Shown here piece after piece: positions 11,769-23,126 of a DNA stretch of 64,000 bases. Numbering within the stretch: position 1 is the first letter of the stretch; each line of letters opens with the position of its first letter. Position numbers and translations under genes: made by a program. This DNA is from Cornus controversa (lineage: Eukaryota; Streptophyta; Magnoliopsida; Cornales; Cornaceae). The notes beneath the pieces were generated by a model that saw only the letters and a program-made list of their open reading frames with translations, was not told where the DNA came from and searched no databases. Location: assembly GCA_026545225.1 (NCBI GenBank), contig CM048850.1:26775797-26839796 (forward strand). The letters are read 5' to 3'.

Positions 11769-12180
11769 GTCAAGCCACATGTCTAACATGTGGTGCCATC
11801 TGCTGACTTGGCGGTTGAGTCAAATGCTTAGTCAGCGAGTCAACTCGGTCCAGACTCGTTGTGTCAGCTTAAATGAGGAAATAGGTGCGTGCAGCGCATG
11901 GGGGCGAGTGGGGGCATGGCCACCACTCGTCTTCTTCCTCTGGAGCGCGTGAAGCGTGAAAGTGTCTCTCCGTTCAGGCTACCGGAGCGTGAGAGCGCGT
12001 AGGGAGCATTTAGGTCACGCGATTTCTTCTAGCGACGCATGAGGGCTCTTCCGACCTCCGTTTGACCTCCAGTTTGTCCCGCTGGACTCGTATTAGTGAG
12101 ATCTACCCTCCAGTATGCTCAAAACTCAAGTTTGAGCACTTTGAATTTCTGGGCAATGAGCAAAAATGCTCTGAACCAAG

Positions 12181-12192
12181 GCTTTGATACCA
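12181..12192 (-). other. Primer-binding site, tRNA-iMet type
   Basis: Minus-strand TGGTATCAAAGC three bases inside the right LTR, matching the usual plant copia site TGGTATCAGAGC with one change. Confidence 0.8.
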
Positions 12193-12195
12193 ATT

Positions 12196-12664
12196 TGTTG
12201 TGTCGGGAGCCCAGAAATTCAACAAACAAAATACCACACACACAAATACACAGATATTTATGTGGTTCAGTAATTGCCTACGTCCACGGGAGGCAACAGA
12301 TTCACTATAGAGAAAATATTACAAACTCTCATATTTTCTCTCTCTCAAACTCTCACTCTCTCTGTCTCACTAAATTGCCACACAGATTACAAACATCAGT
12401 TGCACCGGATTTGCAACACATCTGTTGCACTGAATCTGCAACCGGCTGATTTGTGCACACACTGATGGTGCCTACATTGGACTAGCACCTACTGCCACAC
12501 ATATACAAATATATACATCAAGTATATATTCTACAAGGAAGGAGAAAGTCTAACAGTTAGGCTAATTCTGGCAGACGGAAGTCCAAAAAACTGGCACAAT
12601 TGTCCACAATTTCGGCGCCTAATTTTCTTCTCTTTCAGTGCCTAATTCGAGCCACTATCCAACA
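12196..12664 (-). repeat. Right (5') LTR of the 2.35-kb element
   Basis: 469 bp, homologous to 10311-10792, adjoining the primer-binding site on its left and the CTATG duplication on its right. Confidence 0.92.
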
Positions 12665-12669
12665 CTATG

Positions 12670-13370
12670 GACTAATTGTCGACGGTGGACTAACGGCCAT
12701 GAACACAACTTTAAGTACAAAGCTAAAGCCCTCCCTAATGCTAATTGGTTTTAGGAGAAATATAGGAAGCTGGGACTCACAGCATCTTCTCTGAATCTAT
12801 AATTTTTAATATTTATTTTTTTGGAGTTCAGTCTTCCAAACTGGTCATTAATCATTCAATATCCTTGGATTAAAAGGAGTTTAAATTGATTAACATAACG
12901 AATCCTCTTGACAGTGTGCAAGAAGATTTATGATCTAAAAAACATTTAGGGCTTGATTTGCTGGACATGCCTTTTTCATCTCCTAGAACCAGGGCTCAAC
13001 TCCCCGTTATAGGCTTAAAATTGTACATTTATGAGAGCAACTTCAAACAAAAATGGCAATGAATCCAGTCACTTCCAAACGCAGCCTAATACACCTGGCA
13101 TGAAACCTGCTATCCACAATCTTTCACTAATTTGAAAATTCTCATTCAGATAATCAAATCCTTCAGAAAATATAAACAAAAATCAGAAGGTTTTTACATA
13201 CATATGACTAACTATTTACATTTGATCTCTAATACCCTTTCAGGAATTGATTGGTCTAATCTAGAAGAAGACTAGCAAGAACTTTATGCTCTGTTGGGAT
13301 GGCGAGAAAACAAGGAACAAGAAGCAAATCAAGCCTTTTCCTAGCAGCCAAACAGGGCATCAACAGAGGT
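12670..13370. other. Non-coding DNA, 3' flank of the DUF1442 gene
   Basis: No coding frame or repeat recognised. The part nearest the gene should contain its 3' untranslated region; a weak polyadenylation-like CATAAA in minus sense is at about 13281-13287, roughly 85 bases after the stop codon. Confidence 0.4.
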
Positions 13371-14145
13371 TCAAGCTTTAGTAACTCTTCCTTGTGGAGA
13401 TCTGACCCTGAAAACATGCTCTTCACCTGTGAATTTATCTACTTTCACAACCCAATAACCTCTCTTTCCGAAACCACCACAATTGCCACTCTTGGCCTTT
13501 GCAGCTACTCTGCTCAGTAACAACCCTTCTCCTATAGGCAGCAACTGTGTGTTCGATTCACTCCACTGCCACGAGTCCTTGCAAAATGCATTATAGCCTA
13601 GAACAATGGTACCATTTTGTGATCCACTTGCTTGTGCCTCTCTAAGAATTGCTTCATGATTCCCATGGTTGCAATCAATTGCCACAAAATCTGCTTGCCT
13701 ATAGTCATGGAAAAGTAGGTCTTGATCTTCACCTATGACAAACTCCACATGACTTGCATTTTGGCCTAGAGTTTTCTTGGACAATTGCAGCTCTTCTAGC
13801 CCTCGAAGAATGCAAACAACGCGGCCACCAGTTTGATGAGCTGCAGCCACAAGTGCTAGTGTGGTGGAGTCTGCAGCGCCTGTGCAGACAACAACCATGA
13901 GTTGCGCGTTGTTGCCGGCTGCAAGTGCTGAAATGAACTCGGCTGCATCTGGCTCTGTAGCCCTCTTAACACCCTGCATCAAGATCAAATGAGGCTAAGT
14001 AAATCATGAGTTTGAAAGAAAACATAAAATGAGGTTGATGAATAAAAGAAGTAGTAATAAAAATAGTGTTTCTCATATGTACTCTCACCATTTTCATTGT
14101 ATTGAGGTAGGCTTTAGTAGCATTTTCAGCAGACCAGCAAGCCAT
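13371..14145 (-). CDS. DUF1442 family protein (two exons)
   Basis: This is the only intact host gene in the window. Exon 1 is 14145-14089 (19 codons from ATG, beginning MACWSAENATKAYL), the intron is 14088-13974 (115 bp, GT at its 5' end and TGCAG at its 3' end), and exon 2 is 13973-13371 ending in TGA. The spliced product is 219 residues, the usual size for plant DUF1442 proteins. The open frame seen upstream of GVKRATEPD in the intron is read-through and should be ignored. Recognisable family text includes EPDAAEFISALAAGNNAQLM near the start, VAAAHQTGGRVVCI, and NGTIVLGYNAF. DUF1442 proteins are annotated as having a Rossmann-like, S-adenosylmethionine-methyltransferase-like fold; substrate and reaction are unknown to me and I assign none. 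The composition is visibly more GC-rich than the surrounding transposons. A TATA box lies about 75-85 bp upstream of the ATG. Confidence 0.95.
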
Positions 14146-14219
14146 TTTTCTGTGTGTTGTTTTTGGTACTCTATGTTCTGCTTCAACTTCGAGTGAGAAG
14201 CAGAGAACCTTCAACCTAG

Positions 14220-14232
14220 CTTATATATATTG
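14220..14232 (-). promoter_or_regulatory. TATA box of the DUF1442 gene
   Basis: Minus-strand AATATATATAAG about 75-85 bp before the ATG at 14145, a normal plant spacing that would give a short 5' untranslated region. The hAT-like element begins at 14241, directly upstream. Confidence 0.7.
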
Positions 14233-14240
14233 AGAACATG

Positions 14241-15030
14241 CCGGGGCCGGTGGACCTTTAGGCGACTTAAGCGGTTGTCTAAGGCCCCAAACCAATAGAG
14301 GACCTCCAAATTATTTTATTTCTCTAATAAAAGTTTTTAAAATTTTTATTTGCTAATATTATTAGACTTCCTAAATTTTTTTTTCCTCGTACTGATAGGC
14401 GTCAACATGGTATAAATTTAATAATAGATCCTTATAATTTCTATCCTTATCTCAAAGCCTTCCTTCTTTTTCTCTCCACTCATAATTATAAAAAATTAAG
14501 AATTATGAAAATTTTCATCTTCTACTATTTACTTTTATATTTTTCTCTTCTCTCTTTACAACATTTTTATTTTGTTATAATTAATAATAAAATAACAAGA
14601 AGTTTAGGTGAAAATCAGTAAATGAACAATCAAGTCATCTAAAAGAATTACTAGAAAATAATACAATAATGAAAAATAAATATATTAGTGACTTAGATTC
14701 ATAATGATAATGAAATGTGTAATAAAAAAAAAAAATTGCGAATAAGATGAAAAAATAAAATGAAAGCAAGTGAACCAAGTAAAAAAAAATGAAGATCTTA
14801 TTCAAAAATCAAATTATATTCCAACAAATAGATATCTATGCACCGAAAAAATATCATTAAAAATTAAGAAATTCTTTAATAGAAAATGGTCCAATTAAAT
14901 ACAATAATTTTAATAAGAATAATATTTATATAAATATTATTAACTAGTATTTGATATTAAAATTTTACATGTTAAATGACCACTTTTATATTTTTTGCCT
15001 AAGACCTCAAATTATGTTGAACCGTCTCTG
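14241..15030. mobile_element. hAT-like non-autonomous element next to the DUF1442 promoter
   Basis: The ends are imperfect inverted repeats: the left end reads CCGGGGCCGGTGGACCTTTA and the right end, inverted, reads CAGAGACGGTTCAACATAAT. Inside both ends there is a matching GTCTAAGGCCCC and GGTCTTAGGC segment. Flanking 8-bp sequences AGAACATG (14233-14240) and AAAAAATG (15031-15038) match at 6 of 8 positions, the duplication length of hAT elements. The 790-bp interior is AT-rich and has no transposase frame. Confidence 0.72.
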
Positions 15031-15043
15031 AAAAAATGTGCCT

Positions 15044-15185
15044 TGGATTTATATGACAACAAATGGGCAGGTTGGACATTAATTGAAGGGACATTGTCTT
15101 CAACCTTAAATATATTAAAAGCCCACATGCCCTTAGCCTTGTCTATTGGATTTATATAGAACAACACATGGGCAGGTTGGACATT
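15044..15185. repeat. Direct repeat pair, about 38 bp
   Basis: TTGGATTTATAT and ATGGGCAGGTTGGACATT occur together at 15044-15080 and again at 15146-15185, about 102 bp apart. They lie in the DNA that was upstream of the DUF1442 gene before the hAT insertion. Confidence 0.85.
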
Positions 15186-15740
15186 GAAGTGACTTTGCCA
15201 TATCCCAACTGGGCATTGTTCAAAAATTATATTTGTCAAATAGGGGCTTCAATGGTTTCCACTTTTTAGTCACCAATGCTAGGTGACTTTTTTTTATCCA
15301 AATTTTGTTATTTTGGGATCCACTAGCAATTCGTTAATTTTAAAGTAGAACGTCGGGTGTTCATGTCGAACGAGGACAAAGTTGGTGTGTGAGTGTATTT
15401 TATGACTAGATAATAAAAAATGTATTTATGACTAGATAATAAAAAATAAAAAATATATATTCGGCACAGTCCGGCAAAAAATCATTTTCATTAATAGTAT
15501 GTCCCAAATTCCATTGCATTTCACAAATATTTGGTTCTAATTTTTGCTCAATCCGAATAGCATATCACAACATTTAAGAAAAAAAAAATAGTATTTATTA
15601 GAATTGGCGAAATTTTTGAAAAATTTAAAGAAATAATCGAATTTTCCAAGACCCCATTAATTGATTGTGCTGAATAATACTTAAATTGGGTAGAAACTGT
15701 AACTTTTGACATAATTCACAATAGGGGCGCCAGATAATTG

Positions 15741-16367
15741 GCTTCTCGAGACGCCTATTAGGATACTACGGGTCACTCAAAAAATAGTTTTCAAAAACTC
15801 AAAAAACAAAAAATTATTTTGAGAGAATTACAAAAGACATTTATCTTAAAATAGACAATTTTAACCGAGTTTTTAGAAAATATTTTTAAGAAACTGTCAA
15901 CCAAACAGAATTTTGTACAATTTTTTGATTTTCAGTTCTCAAGAACAAAGGCTTCTCGAGTTGCCTATTAGGATACTACAGGTCACTCAGAAAACAGTTT
16001 TCAAAAACTCAAAAAACAAAATATTGTTTTGAGAGAATTACAAAAGACATTTATCTTAAAATAGACAATTTTAACCGAGTTTTTAGAAAATATTTTAAAG
16101 AAATTGTCAACCAAACAAAATTTTGTACAATTTTTTGATTTTCATTTCTCAAGAACAAAGGCTTCTCGAGTTGCCTATTAGGATACTACGGGTCACTCAG
16201 AAAACAGTTTTCAAAAACTCAAAAAACAAAATATTGTTTTGAGATAATTACAAAAGACATTTATCTTAAAATAAACAATTTTAACCAAGTTTTTAGAAAA
16301 TATTTTTAAGAAACTGTCAATCAAACAGAATTTTGTACAATTTTTTGATTTTCAATTCTCAAAAACA
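15741..16367. repeat. 210-bp unit in three tandem copies
   Basis: Each copy starts with GCTTCTCGAG (15741, 15951 and 16161) and ends near AAGAACAAAG. Copies differ at few positions by eye, and no frame is conserved through them. Confidence 0.95.
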
Positions 16368-16750
16368 AAAAAATGCCCTCAGAAAACTAAACCGAATTTT
16401 TTCCAACTCTGCAAAGAATATTTACAAAATTGTTTAATATATATATAGATGGTGCATACTAAATTACTTTTGATTCAACAGGATGTGTCCTAGAAGTGCA
16501 CCATTCTCCAAATATTCACCTATTAGCTGTAATGTCCTGTAATGAAGGGACAGTTGAAATTTTTCCATCAAACTGAAGAAATCAATATCAATTTATTAAG
16601 TTCACTTAGAATTTCTTAGTCACAAACCCAACAATGTCCATGTTAGCTCTGCCAACAATCCTGACAACTTATGATTGTTAATATCTAATCTATGAGGCAT
16701 TAATATATAAATTAGAGCAAAACTGTCTGCTAAGACAAGCTGGTCCTATT

Positions 16751-16801
<51 letters not shown>

Positions 16802-17412
16802 ACACTGCTATAGAGAAGCAGATCTAGGAGGTTTTGTATTGCCTGGAGAAAGCTTGACAGTGATCTAGATCCGATCCAGTTGCCTTAGCTCACAAATAAT
16901 TAAACATGAATAACAGAGAAACACTGTGTATAAATTTTGTGTCTCTCGGTCTCTCTTGCGTTATAGGAGGTCCCATTTGTTTGATTCCTTTGAAGAGATC
17001 ATACAATTATATATGGTGGGGAAGCTGGTATTGTTTCCTTGATTTGAGGGAGGAAATTGAATTTTTTTAATTGATAGCTGGAAAAGGAAGATTTGGAGGG
17101 GTAATTTTTTTTCATAAAAATTATTTAGGAAAAAAAAAAATTTCTAGAAAGTTATATGAATTTACAAGAACACCCTTCCTATTCTGGGAAGTTTCATGCA
17201 TCCCAAACCATAAAATTGCAAATTTTCATATCTATCCAATGCATGTTAAAAAATTTACTTTCACTTTTTCAATATTGATTTTCATCTAACCAAATCGACA
17301 TTGAAAAATATTTTTCATGCAAAAAATTTCTTACATGAAAAGGTGTTTGATTAGAGCCTCCAAATGAATTTTAGAAGAGTAGTGTTAGGAACAGTTGCTC
17401 TTCTACGATCCC
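16368..17412. other. No gene seen; AT-rich intergenic DNA
   Basis: Non-coding sequence containing the (TA)n tract at 16755-16798. Short open frames here lack recognisable protein features. Confidence 0.5.
16755..16798. repeat. (TA)n microsatellite
   Basis: About 22 uninterrupted TA units. Confidence 0.98.
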
Positions 17413-17872
17413 TCAATTTGTTGGTGGAAACCAATCAGAGTAATTAATGCTCATTTGTTTAATAAATGTTTTACTTTTTCATCCAATAATATGTCCTTCT
17501 AGTTTTAAGATATTTACACTAGTGTCATCAACTAATAAATAAAACTATAGTGACCATAAAATGGTTCTTCAATTTTAAAAGAAAAATATATTATTTAACT
17601 AAATTAAGAACCAAATTCATAAAGTATTTTTATATACTAATTAATTACAAATTTAAAAAAATTATAGAGAAAATAATTATAATAAGTATATAGATTAATA
17701 TAAAAAAATATTATTAATTTTTTTATTATTACAATAGCTTTATTTGTTTGCTGATGGCACTAGTGTAAATATCTTAAAACTAAAATGATATTTTTTTAAA
17801 TAAAAAAATAAGACATTTATTTAAAAAAATATATTAATTACTTTGATTAGTTTCGACCAATAAATAAATTGA
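17413..17872. mobile_element. Hairpin MITE, about 460 bp
   Basis: The arm 17413-17531 and the arm 17752-17872 are inverted copies of each other. Both contain AAGATATTTACACTAGTG next to TTTTAG on the inner side, and CCAATCAGAGTAATTAAT or its diverged equivalent on the outer side. The 220-bp centre is AT-rich without coding potential. Family is not clear because no convincing target duplication was found. Confidence 0.82.
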
Positions 17873-18033
17873 CTCTGCCATTCTAGTAAATGCACAGTAA
17901 ACCTTACATAGGCAAGTCTATAAAAGAGAGAATGGTTATTTTATTTTGAAGTTGTATAGACAAGTTGAAGACTTGGGAGTTACTTTTTCGAACATAGAGA
18001 TAAGATTTACCGACATATGCCTCTCCTATTAAA

Positions 18034-18071
<38 letters not shown>

Positions 18072-19148
18072 AATGAGTACATTACTACATATATACTTTT
18101 TTTGGAAGGATGCATACATATATTTATATACATATCTATATAATTTTGTGTATATGTGTGCGCATAAAATGAAAAGTTGAAGATTCCAAGTAGTGACAGA
18201 AGCAACATATTCATTTGAACCTCGTCTGAGTACATATGAGAGAAGCTTGGGGCCCCACTTTTCGTCCTCATCTTTGGATGGAGTATCACTCCTCCAAGCA
18301 TAATTAAGATAGAGACATCTTTGCATAAGTTAACACACATCAATGCTTGCCATCACTGTGCACGTGAGGGCGGGACATGTATGTTGTATGTATAGTTTTG
18401 CATTTTCTTGGCAAGCCAGTGGTGATGCAGGTGGCTACATACTGGGCAGAGCATGCACACATTGTCAATTCACATGGCACATGATGTAGACACACAACCT
18501 CTAGTGTGGGGATTACATTATGAACTTAATTGATACATATAGTGTAGATGAGTTTGTATGTGCGCATGATGTAGACACACACCTTGGGTAGGCACCTATA
18601 AGAGTGATAATCGATTCCATCAATTTCGATCATTTCATGAACTATTTATAACAAGAGATTAGTAAACAATAACTGAAAAAAAGAAAAAGAGAAACCACAT
18701 AAAAAAAAATTAGAAAAGTTGGTATTGAACTTTTTACTAAAGAAAAAACAATAAAGAGACTAAACAGAGAGTGGAAAGAAAAAGAAGAAGAAAATAATGA
18801 CAAAATATATTTATAGTATATTATATATTATATTATATAGGACTGACTCGACTATAATCTATATTCGATTTATTTAACTAACGGATTGTCGAATTCAGGT
18901 CGTTAATGAGTTATCGAATTGAATGTTTCAATTCATATTCTAATTATCGGCTCGAATTCGGATCAAAATCTGATCCATTGACAGGTCTTCTTGTGGGGTT
19001 TATACACATGAACTTAATTGTTGTTGGATTTGATTAGTTGTCATTTGTGCACATTGATGAAAAGAATATGGAATATTCTATTTTTACCTATTATGTCGTA
19101 CCGAATGCAAAAGACTCTCGCTTGATCGAAGTCTGGGAGACGTAATTG

Positions 19149-19194
<46 letters not shown>

Positions 19195-19464
19195 GAAAAT
19201 AACAATTAATCATTTAGTGGAAGTATTACATTTTCTGTACCTATGGAGTAACGAATACCTTCTCATATGGGCAGATAAATTATTTCTTTCTTTTTATAAT
19301 TTATTTGTTAAGTAAACTCCAAACATTCTCATTTTGTTTAACTTGAACTCTCAACCTTTCTTTTAAAGAGATGAATATCATACTACCCGTACCAACAAAC
19401 TAGTTAGACATGACTGGTATAAACGTGATATATATATGCACACACACATATATGGAAAACATTG
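17873..19464. other. No gene seen; AT-rich DNA with two (TA)n tracts
   Basis: Microsatellites lie at 18039-18066 and 19152-19191. A phrase CATGATGTAGACACACA is repeated at about 18481 and 18567. The two overlapping minus-strand frames at 17904-18343 run through the microsatellite and have no family features. A diverged hAT-like stretch may lie at 18840-18990. Confidence 0.5.
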
Positions 19465-21150
19465 TGTTACCCAAGAAATGCCCCTAGAGTGGGTGAATAA
19501 AGACTCTAATAAAATAATGAAACTTTTTCGATTAAACGTGTTTTGACAAAAGTAAGCTTATTTGGACTTTTGTCAAATACTTGGTGAGCTTACGTATTCA
19601 ACAAATGAGAATACTAATGTAAATGCACTATCTAGAAGGCTTAAACAAAAAAACAATGTTATACATGCATTCTACCGAACACTTGGTGTGCAATGATATT
19701 TACCAATTGAATAATCAAATATACATTCAATTACTTTAAGCAACAACCACAACACAATTCATTTAATCCAAGCATTAATCACATTCTCCTCGTATAAAGC
19801 AATTCTTATAGCATTCATATAAAAAGTATTTGGAAATTAAACTAATGAATATGCTAGAAAAATAAAGGAGTTAAGAGAGAAATGCAAACTCAAGAACACG
19901 GTGATATACATGATTCAACACCACCACAAGTAGCTTACATTTATGCCTCAAGAAAATCTCTTGAGGATTCCTCTATGAGGCTTCCCTTGTGCGTGGAAAG
20001 CAAACAATTACATACTCTTTCTTGCAGATGAAGAGCCAAGCTAGCTTTGCTCACCCTTGCAAGTGGAAGCTTGAGCTAATCCTCTCATTTTATGGTTGAG
20101 TGAAACTTTTCTCTTTTTCGGACTTAGAGAGAACTCTGACAAAGCTTTCCTTAGCTACCTATGCCAATAAAACCTATTAGTCTTTTTCTCTCAAAAATAA
20201 GAAATTGTGTATACAATGAATGTCTCTCAAATAGGCAAAATATACAAAATAAAACTCTCTTATATCTAGAGTCACAAATATATGTGATCAATATGAAAGC
20301 TCAATTCTAGAATGATGAACGAAATACTACAATGAATTGATATTTGGAAGAATATGGTCAAGTGTGGTGACTTTCTCTATAAAATATGAATTCTAAGCTT
20401 AAGGATAAATTCAACCAACAATGGATGATCAATTATGGGTGTAGTGGTCTCTCACACTTGTATAATACATATGCAAGGAAAGTTTACTTCTTTTGAGAAA
20501 AGTCAACTTTTTTAGAGTCTCAGAAATGCTCATTTCTTCTGGAAGAAAAAGTCTACTTTCTTTGACTATAAGTTTACTTTTTCTAGCTTAAATAGAAAAG
20601 TGTATAACTTGAAGAATAAATAAGCCCAAGTCATCAAGGGACTTTGTAAAAGATGTTCAAGGAAGGATCAAGTCATATTTCTATATGTTTAGGGACCATT
20701 AAAATGATATACATGAGGTACATTGGGTCCTAGAGTCAACTAGGTTATGAGTTAGGTTATTTGAATGTTTTGACAAGCTTGAACCTCTTTAAAATCAACT
20801 ATGGTCTCATGAAATAAATCAATATGATTCAAGGTCCTTGACTTCACAACTTCACTAAATGTGAATATTGAGTATTTAAAGATATTTCCAATTATAGATC
20901 ATCTCAATATTAACTAAGGCTTTTCATGATGAAAATATATAGGTTCAAAACCTTATTACTATAATTCCTAAAGACCATTCCAAATGATATGATTAAAATA
21001 CATGGTCCTAGTATTATAGCTTAATAGTTAAGTCTTTCTAAAGCTTATAAATGATTGAATTAACATAACTTTAGTAAAGGCATCATGATGAAAAATCCAT
21101 GTGATACTTGTATTCTTCTCCCACCATTTGATTCCTTAAGTAACCAGGGT
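19465..21150 (-). mobile_element. Sirevirus-like LTR fragment
   Basis: The left end, TGTTACCCAAG followed by a GGTGAATAAAGACTC segment, parallels the left end of the Sirevirus LTR at 33871 (TGTTACTCAAG, then GGTGAATAGAGTC). The interior has the same kind of sequence (CTTGCAAGTGGAAG-type segment and AAGCTT-rich text) but is diverged. No matching right end or duplication was found before the LINE-like sequence begins at about 21150, so the element is truncated or has decayed at that side. Confidence 0.55.
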
Positions 21151-22960
21151 ACCGGTTAAGGTTCCTACTCAAACCTTGAAGTTATCCAAAAAGATGATGA
21201 GAATTGGGAAGCTACTAAAAATTGTAGTGGCAAAAAAGATTGTGGCTGATGCTCTATCTAGGTCTTTGGCAAATGCTAGAGCTAAACTTGCACAAGCAAG
21301 GGAAACAGTAAACTTAGAGTTTGCTCTCAAGAATGCACTTAATGTTATCTCTAATGAGATAAAAAAAATGGAAAGGCCAATGTTTAAAAGGATCAGATAC
21401 AAAAATCCATCCTTTCTTCTTTAGTTTGGGGAAGGGGAAGATGCAAAGGCTACAGTAGCCATGCCAAAAGTGGTGGGAGAAGAAGCCATACCAATAGTTC
21501 CCAATACCACTATTCTCACGTGCCTCACGTGAGTAAAAGCAATCACATCTCCCCAAAAACCAACAACACCAACCTTTCAAGTCACCTTTTTGAACCTAAT
21601 CATGTTGACCCCTCATCGTTTCACCAAAAAGATCACCCAAGCCACAACAAAACCAATCTCACAAGTCATCAGACTGTATCTACCTATTTTGACTTTCCTC
21701 CCTTTCACTATAAAGTAAACACTAGCCACAACCAAACCAACATGCATACCTATGAACCATCTCTTCTTGACTTTGTCCAACCTTGAGACGACCAACCCAA
21801 CTGGGCACACTGCAATTGCTCAAAATGACACTATAAGAATGGATTTTAAATTATTTCCTCCTGCAAAGAGAGAAGGCCTCCTTGTGGTGTTTGATCTTCA
21901 TAAAGACCTTGCTAATAAAGGTGTGAAGGAATGGAAACCATGCATTATTGTTTACCTCATACAAAAAATCTACCTTTGCCCAATGGTCCAAGAAAATGTC
22001 TTGAAAATGTAGAGTTTATATGGGCTAGACGAAGTCCTTGCTGATGAGAGAGGTTTCTTTATCTTTAAATTTTCCTATGAGGATGACTTCAATTAGATTT
22101 TATCCAGTAGCCCATGGATGATTGTTGGAAGACCTTTCATTCTGAAAGAATGGCACAACGAAATGGAGCTTAATAAGGAATCATGCAACCTTATTCCTTT
22201 ATTGATTAAATTACACAACATACCTCAAAAATTCTAGACTTCTAGAGTATTGAGTTACATTACAAGTGTTGTGGGAAGACCTCTCTTTGATAATAAACTC
22301 ACAGAGACAATAAATAAATAAATAATCAGTTATGCTAGAATCTGTATTGAGGTGGATGCCACCAAACCTCTTGTTGAGAGCTTCAAACTTAAGATTGACA
22401 ATGAAAAGCTCATTAATATTACAGCTAAATTCTAGTGGAAACCTTATATTTGTTCTAAGTGTTTATACTTTGGGCATCAAAGTTCCAAGTTCCCTTCTCT
22501 CCCCCTAGCTCCAAGCATGGATGACAATGTGGCTAGTCTAAATGTTGCCAAGCTTACTAAGGAGTGCACCATTGTTCAAAGAAGCAATAGCACAAGTGTT
22601 GTTGAGCCTATCTCCCAATTGCCCTCTGAGAAAGCTTGTCCTTCCCATCTTGAAAATTATTTCTCCCTCTTGGATGATAACTAACCTATCCCCATAGGTC
22701 AAGAAACTGATCTTATTTAGCCAATTCAATGTAATGATACTGACACACCTTTGGAATCTGATCTTGTTATTCTGAAAATCATCCAAGTCATTTCCTACTC
22801 TAACCTAGACAATTGTAAGATTAAAGTTATCCTCCCTGTTTCAGATCTTACTACAAACACTAACAAATCTCTAAACCACTGCCCAAGCTAGGATAACCAT
22901 AACAATGGAGGATTAGAAGATGACACTCCTTGTTCTTCTTCTACCCCGTTAAATTCTCCT
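21150..22960 (+). pseudogene. LINE (plant L1 type) ORF1-like, DUF4283 and zinc knuckle
   Basis: An alternating set of plus-strand frames gives a basic, Ala/Lys-rich stretch (21176-21424, possible coiled coil), a Thr/His/Asn-rich linker, and then the DUF4283 core: FFIFKFSYEDDFN near 22052-22095, SPWMIVGRPFILKEW near 22114-22155 and YARICIEVDATKPL near 22333-22375. A decayed knuckle CSKCLYFGHQSSKF follows at about 22455-22495; the last Cys of the CCHC is Phe. Plant L1 elements use such an ORF1 protein to bind RNA. In-frame stops are numerous (for example after VLKM near 22010). Confidence 0.85.
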
Positions 22961-23126
22961 CCAACTCTCACCCCCTAAGCTCTAGTGATGACAAGAGCCT
23001 TGATGGTGCTGAAAGTAAGAACCATAAAGAGAAGAATAAGAATAGGAAAAAAAAGAGTTTAGACTCTAACCAGCCTGCTCTAGGCCCGATAGGTGTGATT
23101 GCTCAACTCCTGTCTTCATTATCTTT

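Larger units (their letters stand above)
10311..12664 (-). mobile_element. Complete non-autonomous LTR retroelement, 2.35 kb
   Basis: Two closely similar LTRs (10311-10792 and 12196-12664) begin TGTTGTGTCG and end CTATCCAACA. The element is flanked by exact 5-bp duplications CTATG at 10306-10310 and 12665-12669. In minus sense the primer-binding site TGGTATCAAAGC lies just inside the right LTR (12181-12192) and a purine tract AAGGTGGAGAT just inside the left LTR (10793-10803), so the element reads right to left. The 1.4-kb interior has no protein-coding frame and is largely tandem repeats. The initiator-Met-type primer site and AAGGTGGAGATTGTTGG junction suggest copia ancestry. It resembles small non-autonomous LTR elements (TRIM/SMART or short LARD type) and must have used enzymes made elsewhere. 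Confidence 0.92.

Noticed and set aside
13299-13520. Plus-strand frame of 73 codons opposite the DUF1442 gene
   Set aside because: Antisense shadow of exon 2.
13966-14214. Separate 82-codon minus-strand frame upstream of the DUF1442 exon
   Set aside because: It includes exon 1 (MACWSAENATK) but then reads into the intron; the spliced model with GT/AG sites explains both pieces.
17904-18343. Two overlapping minus-strand frames of 140 and 101 codons
   Set aside because: Both pass through a (TA)n tract giving YIYIYI runs and show no domain or codon preference.
21314-21810. Minus-strand frames over the LINE ORF1 region
   Set aside because: Shadows of the plus-strand LINE text; the plus strand has the DUF4283 and knuckle features.
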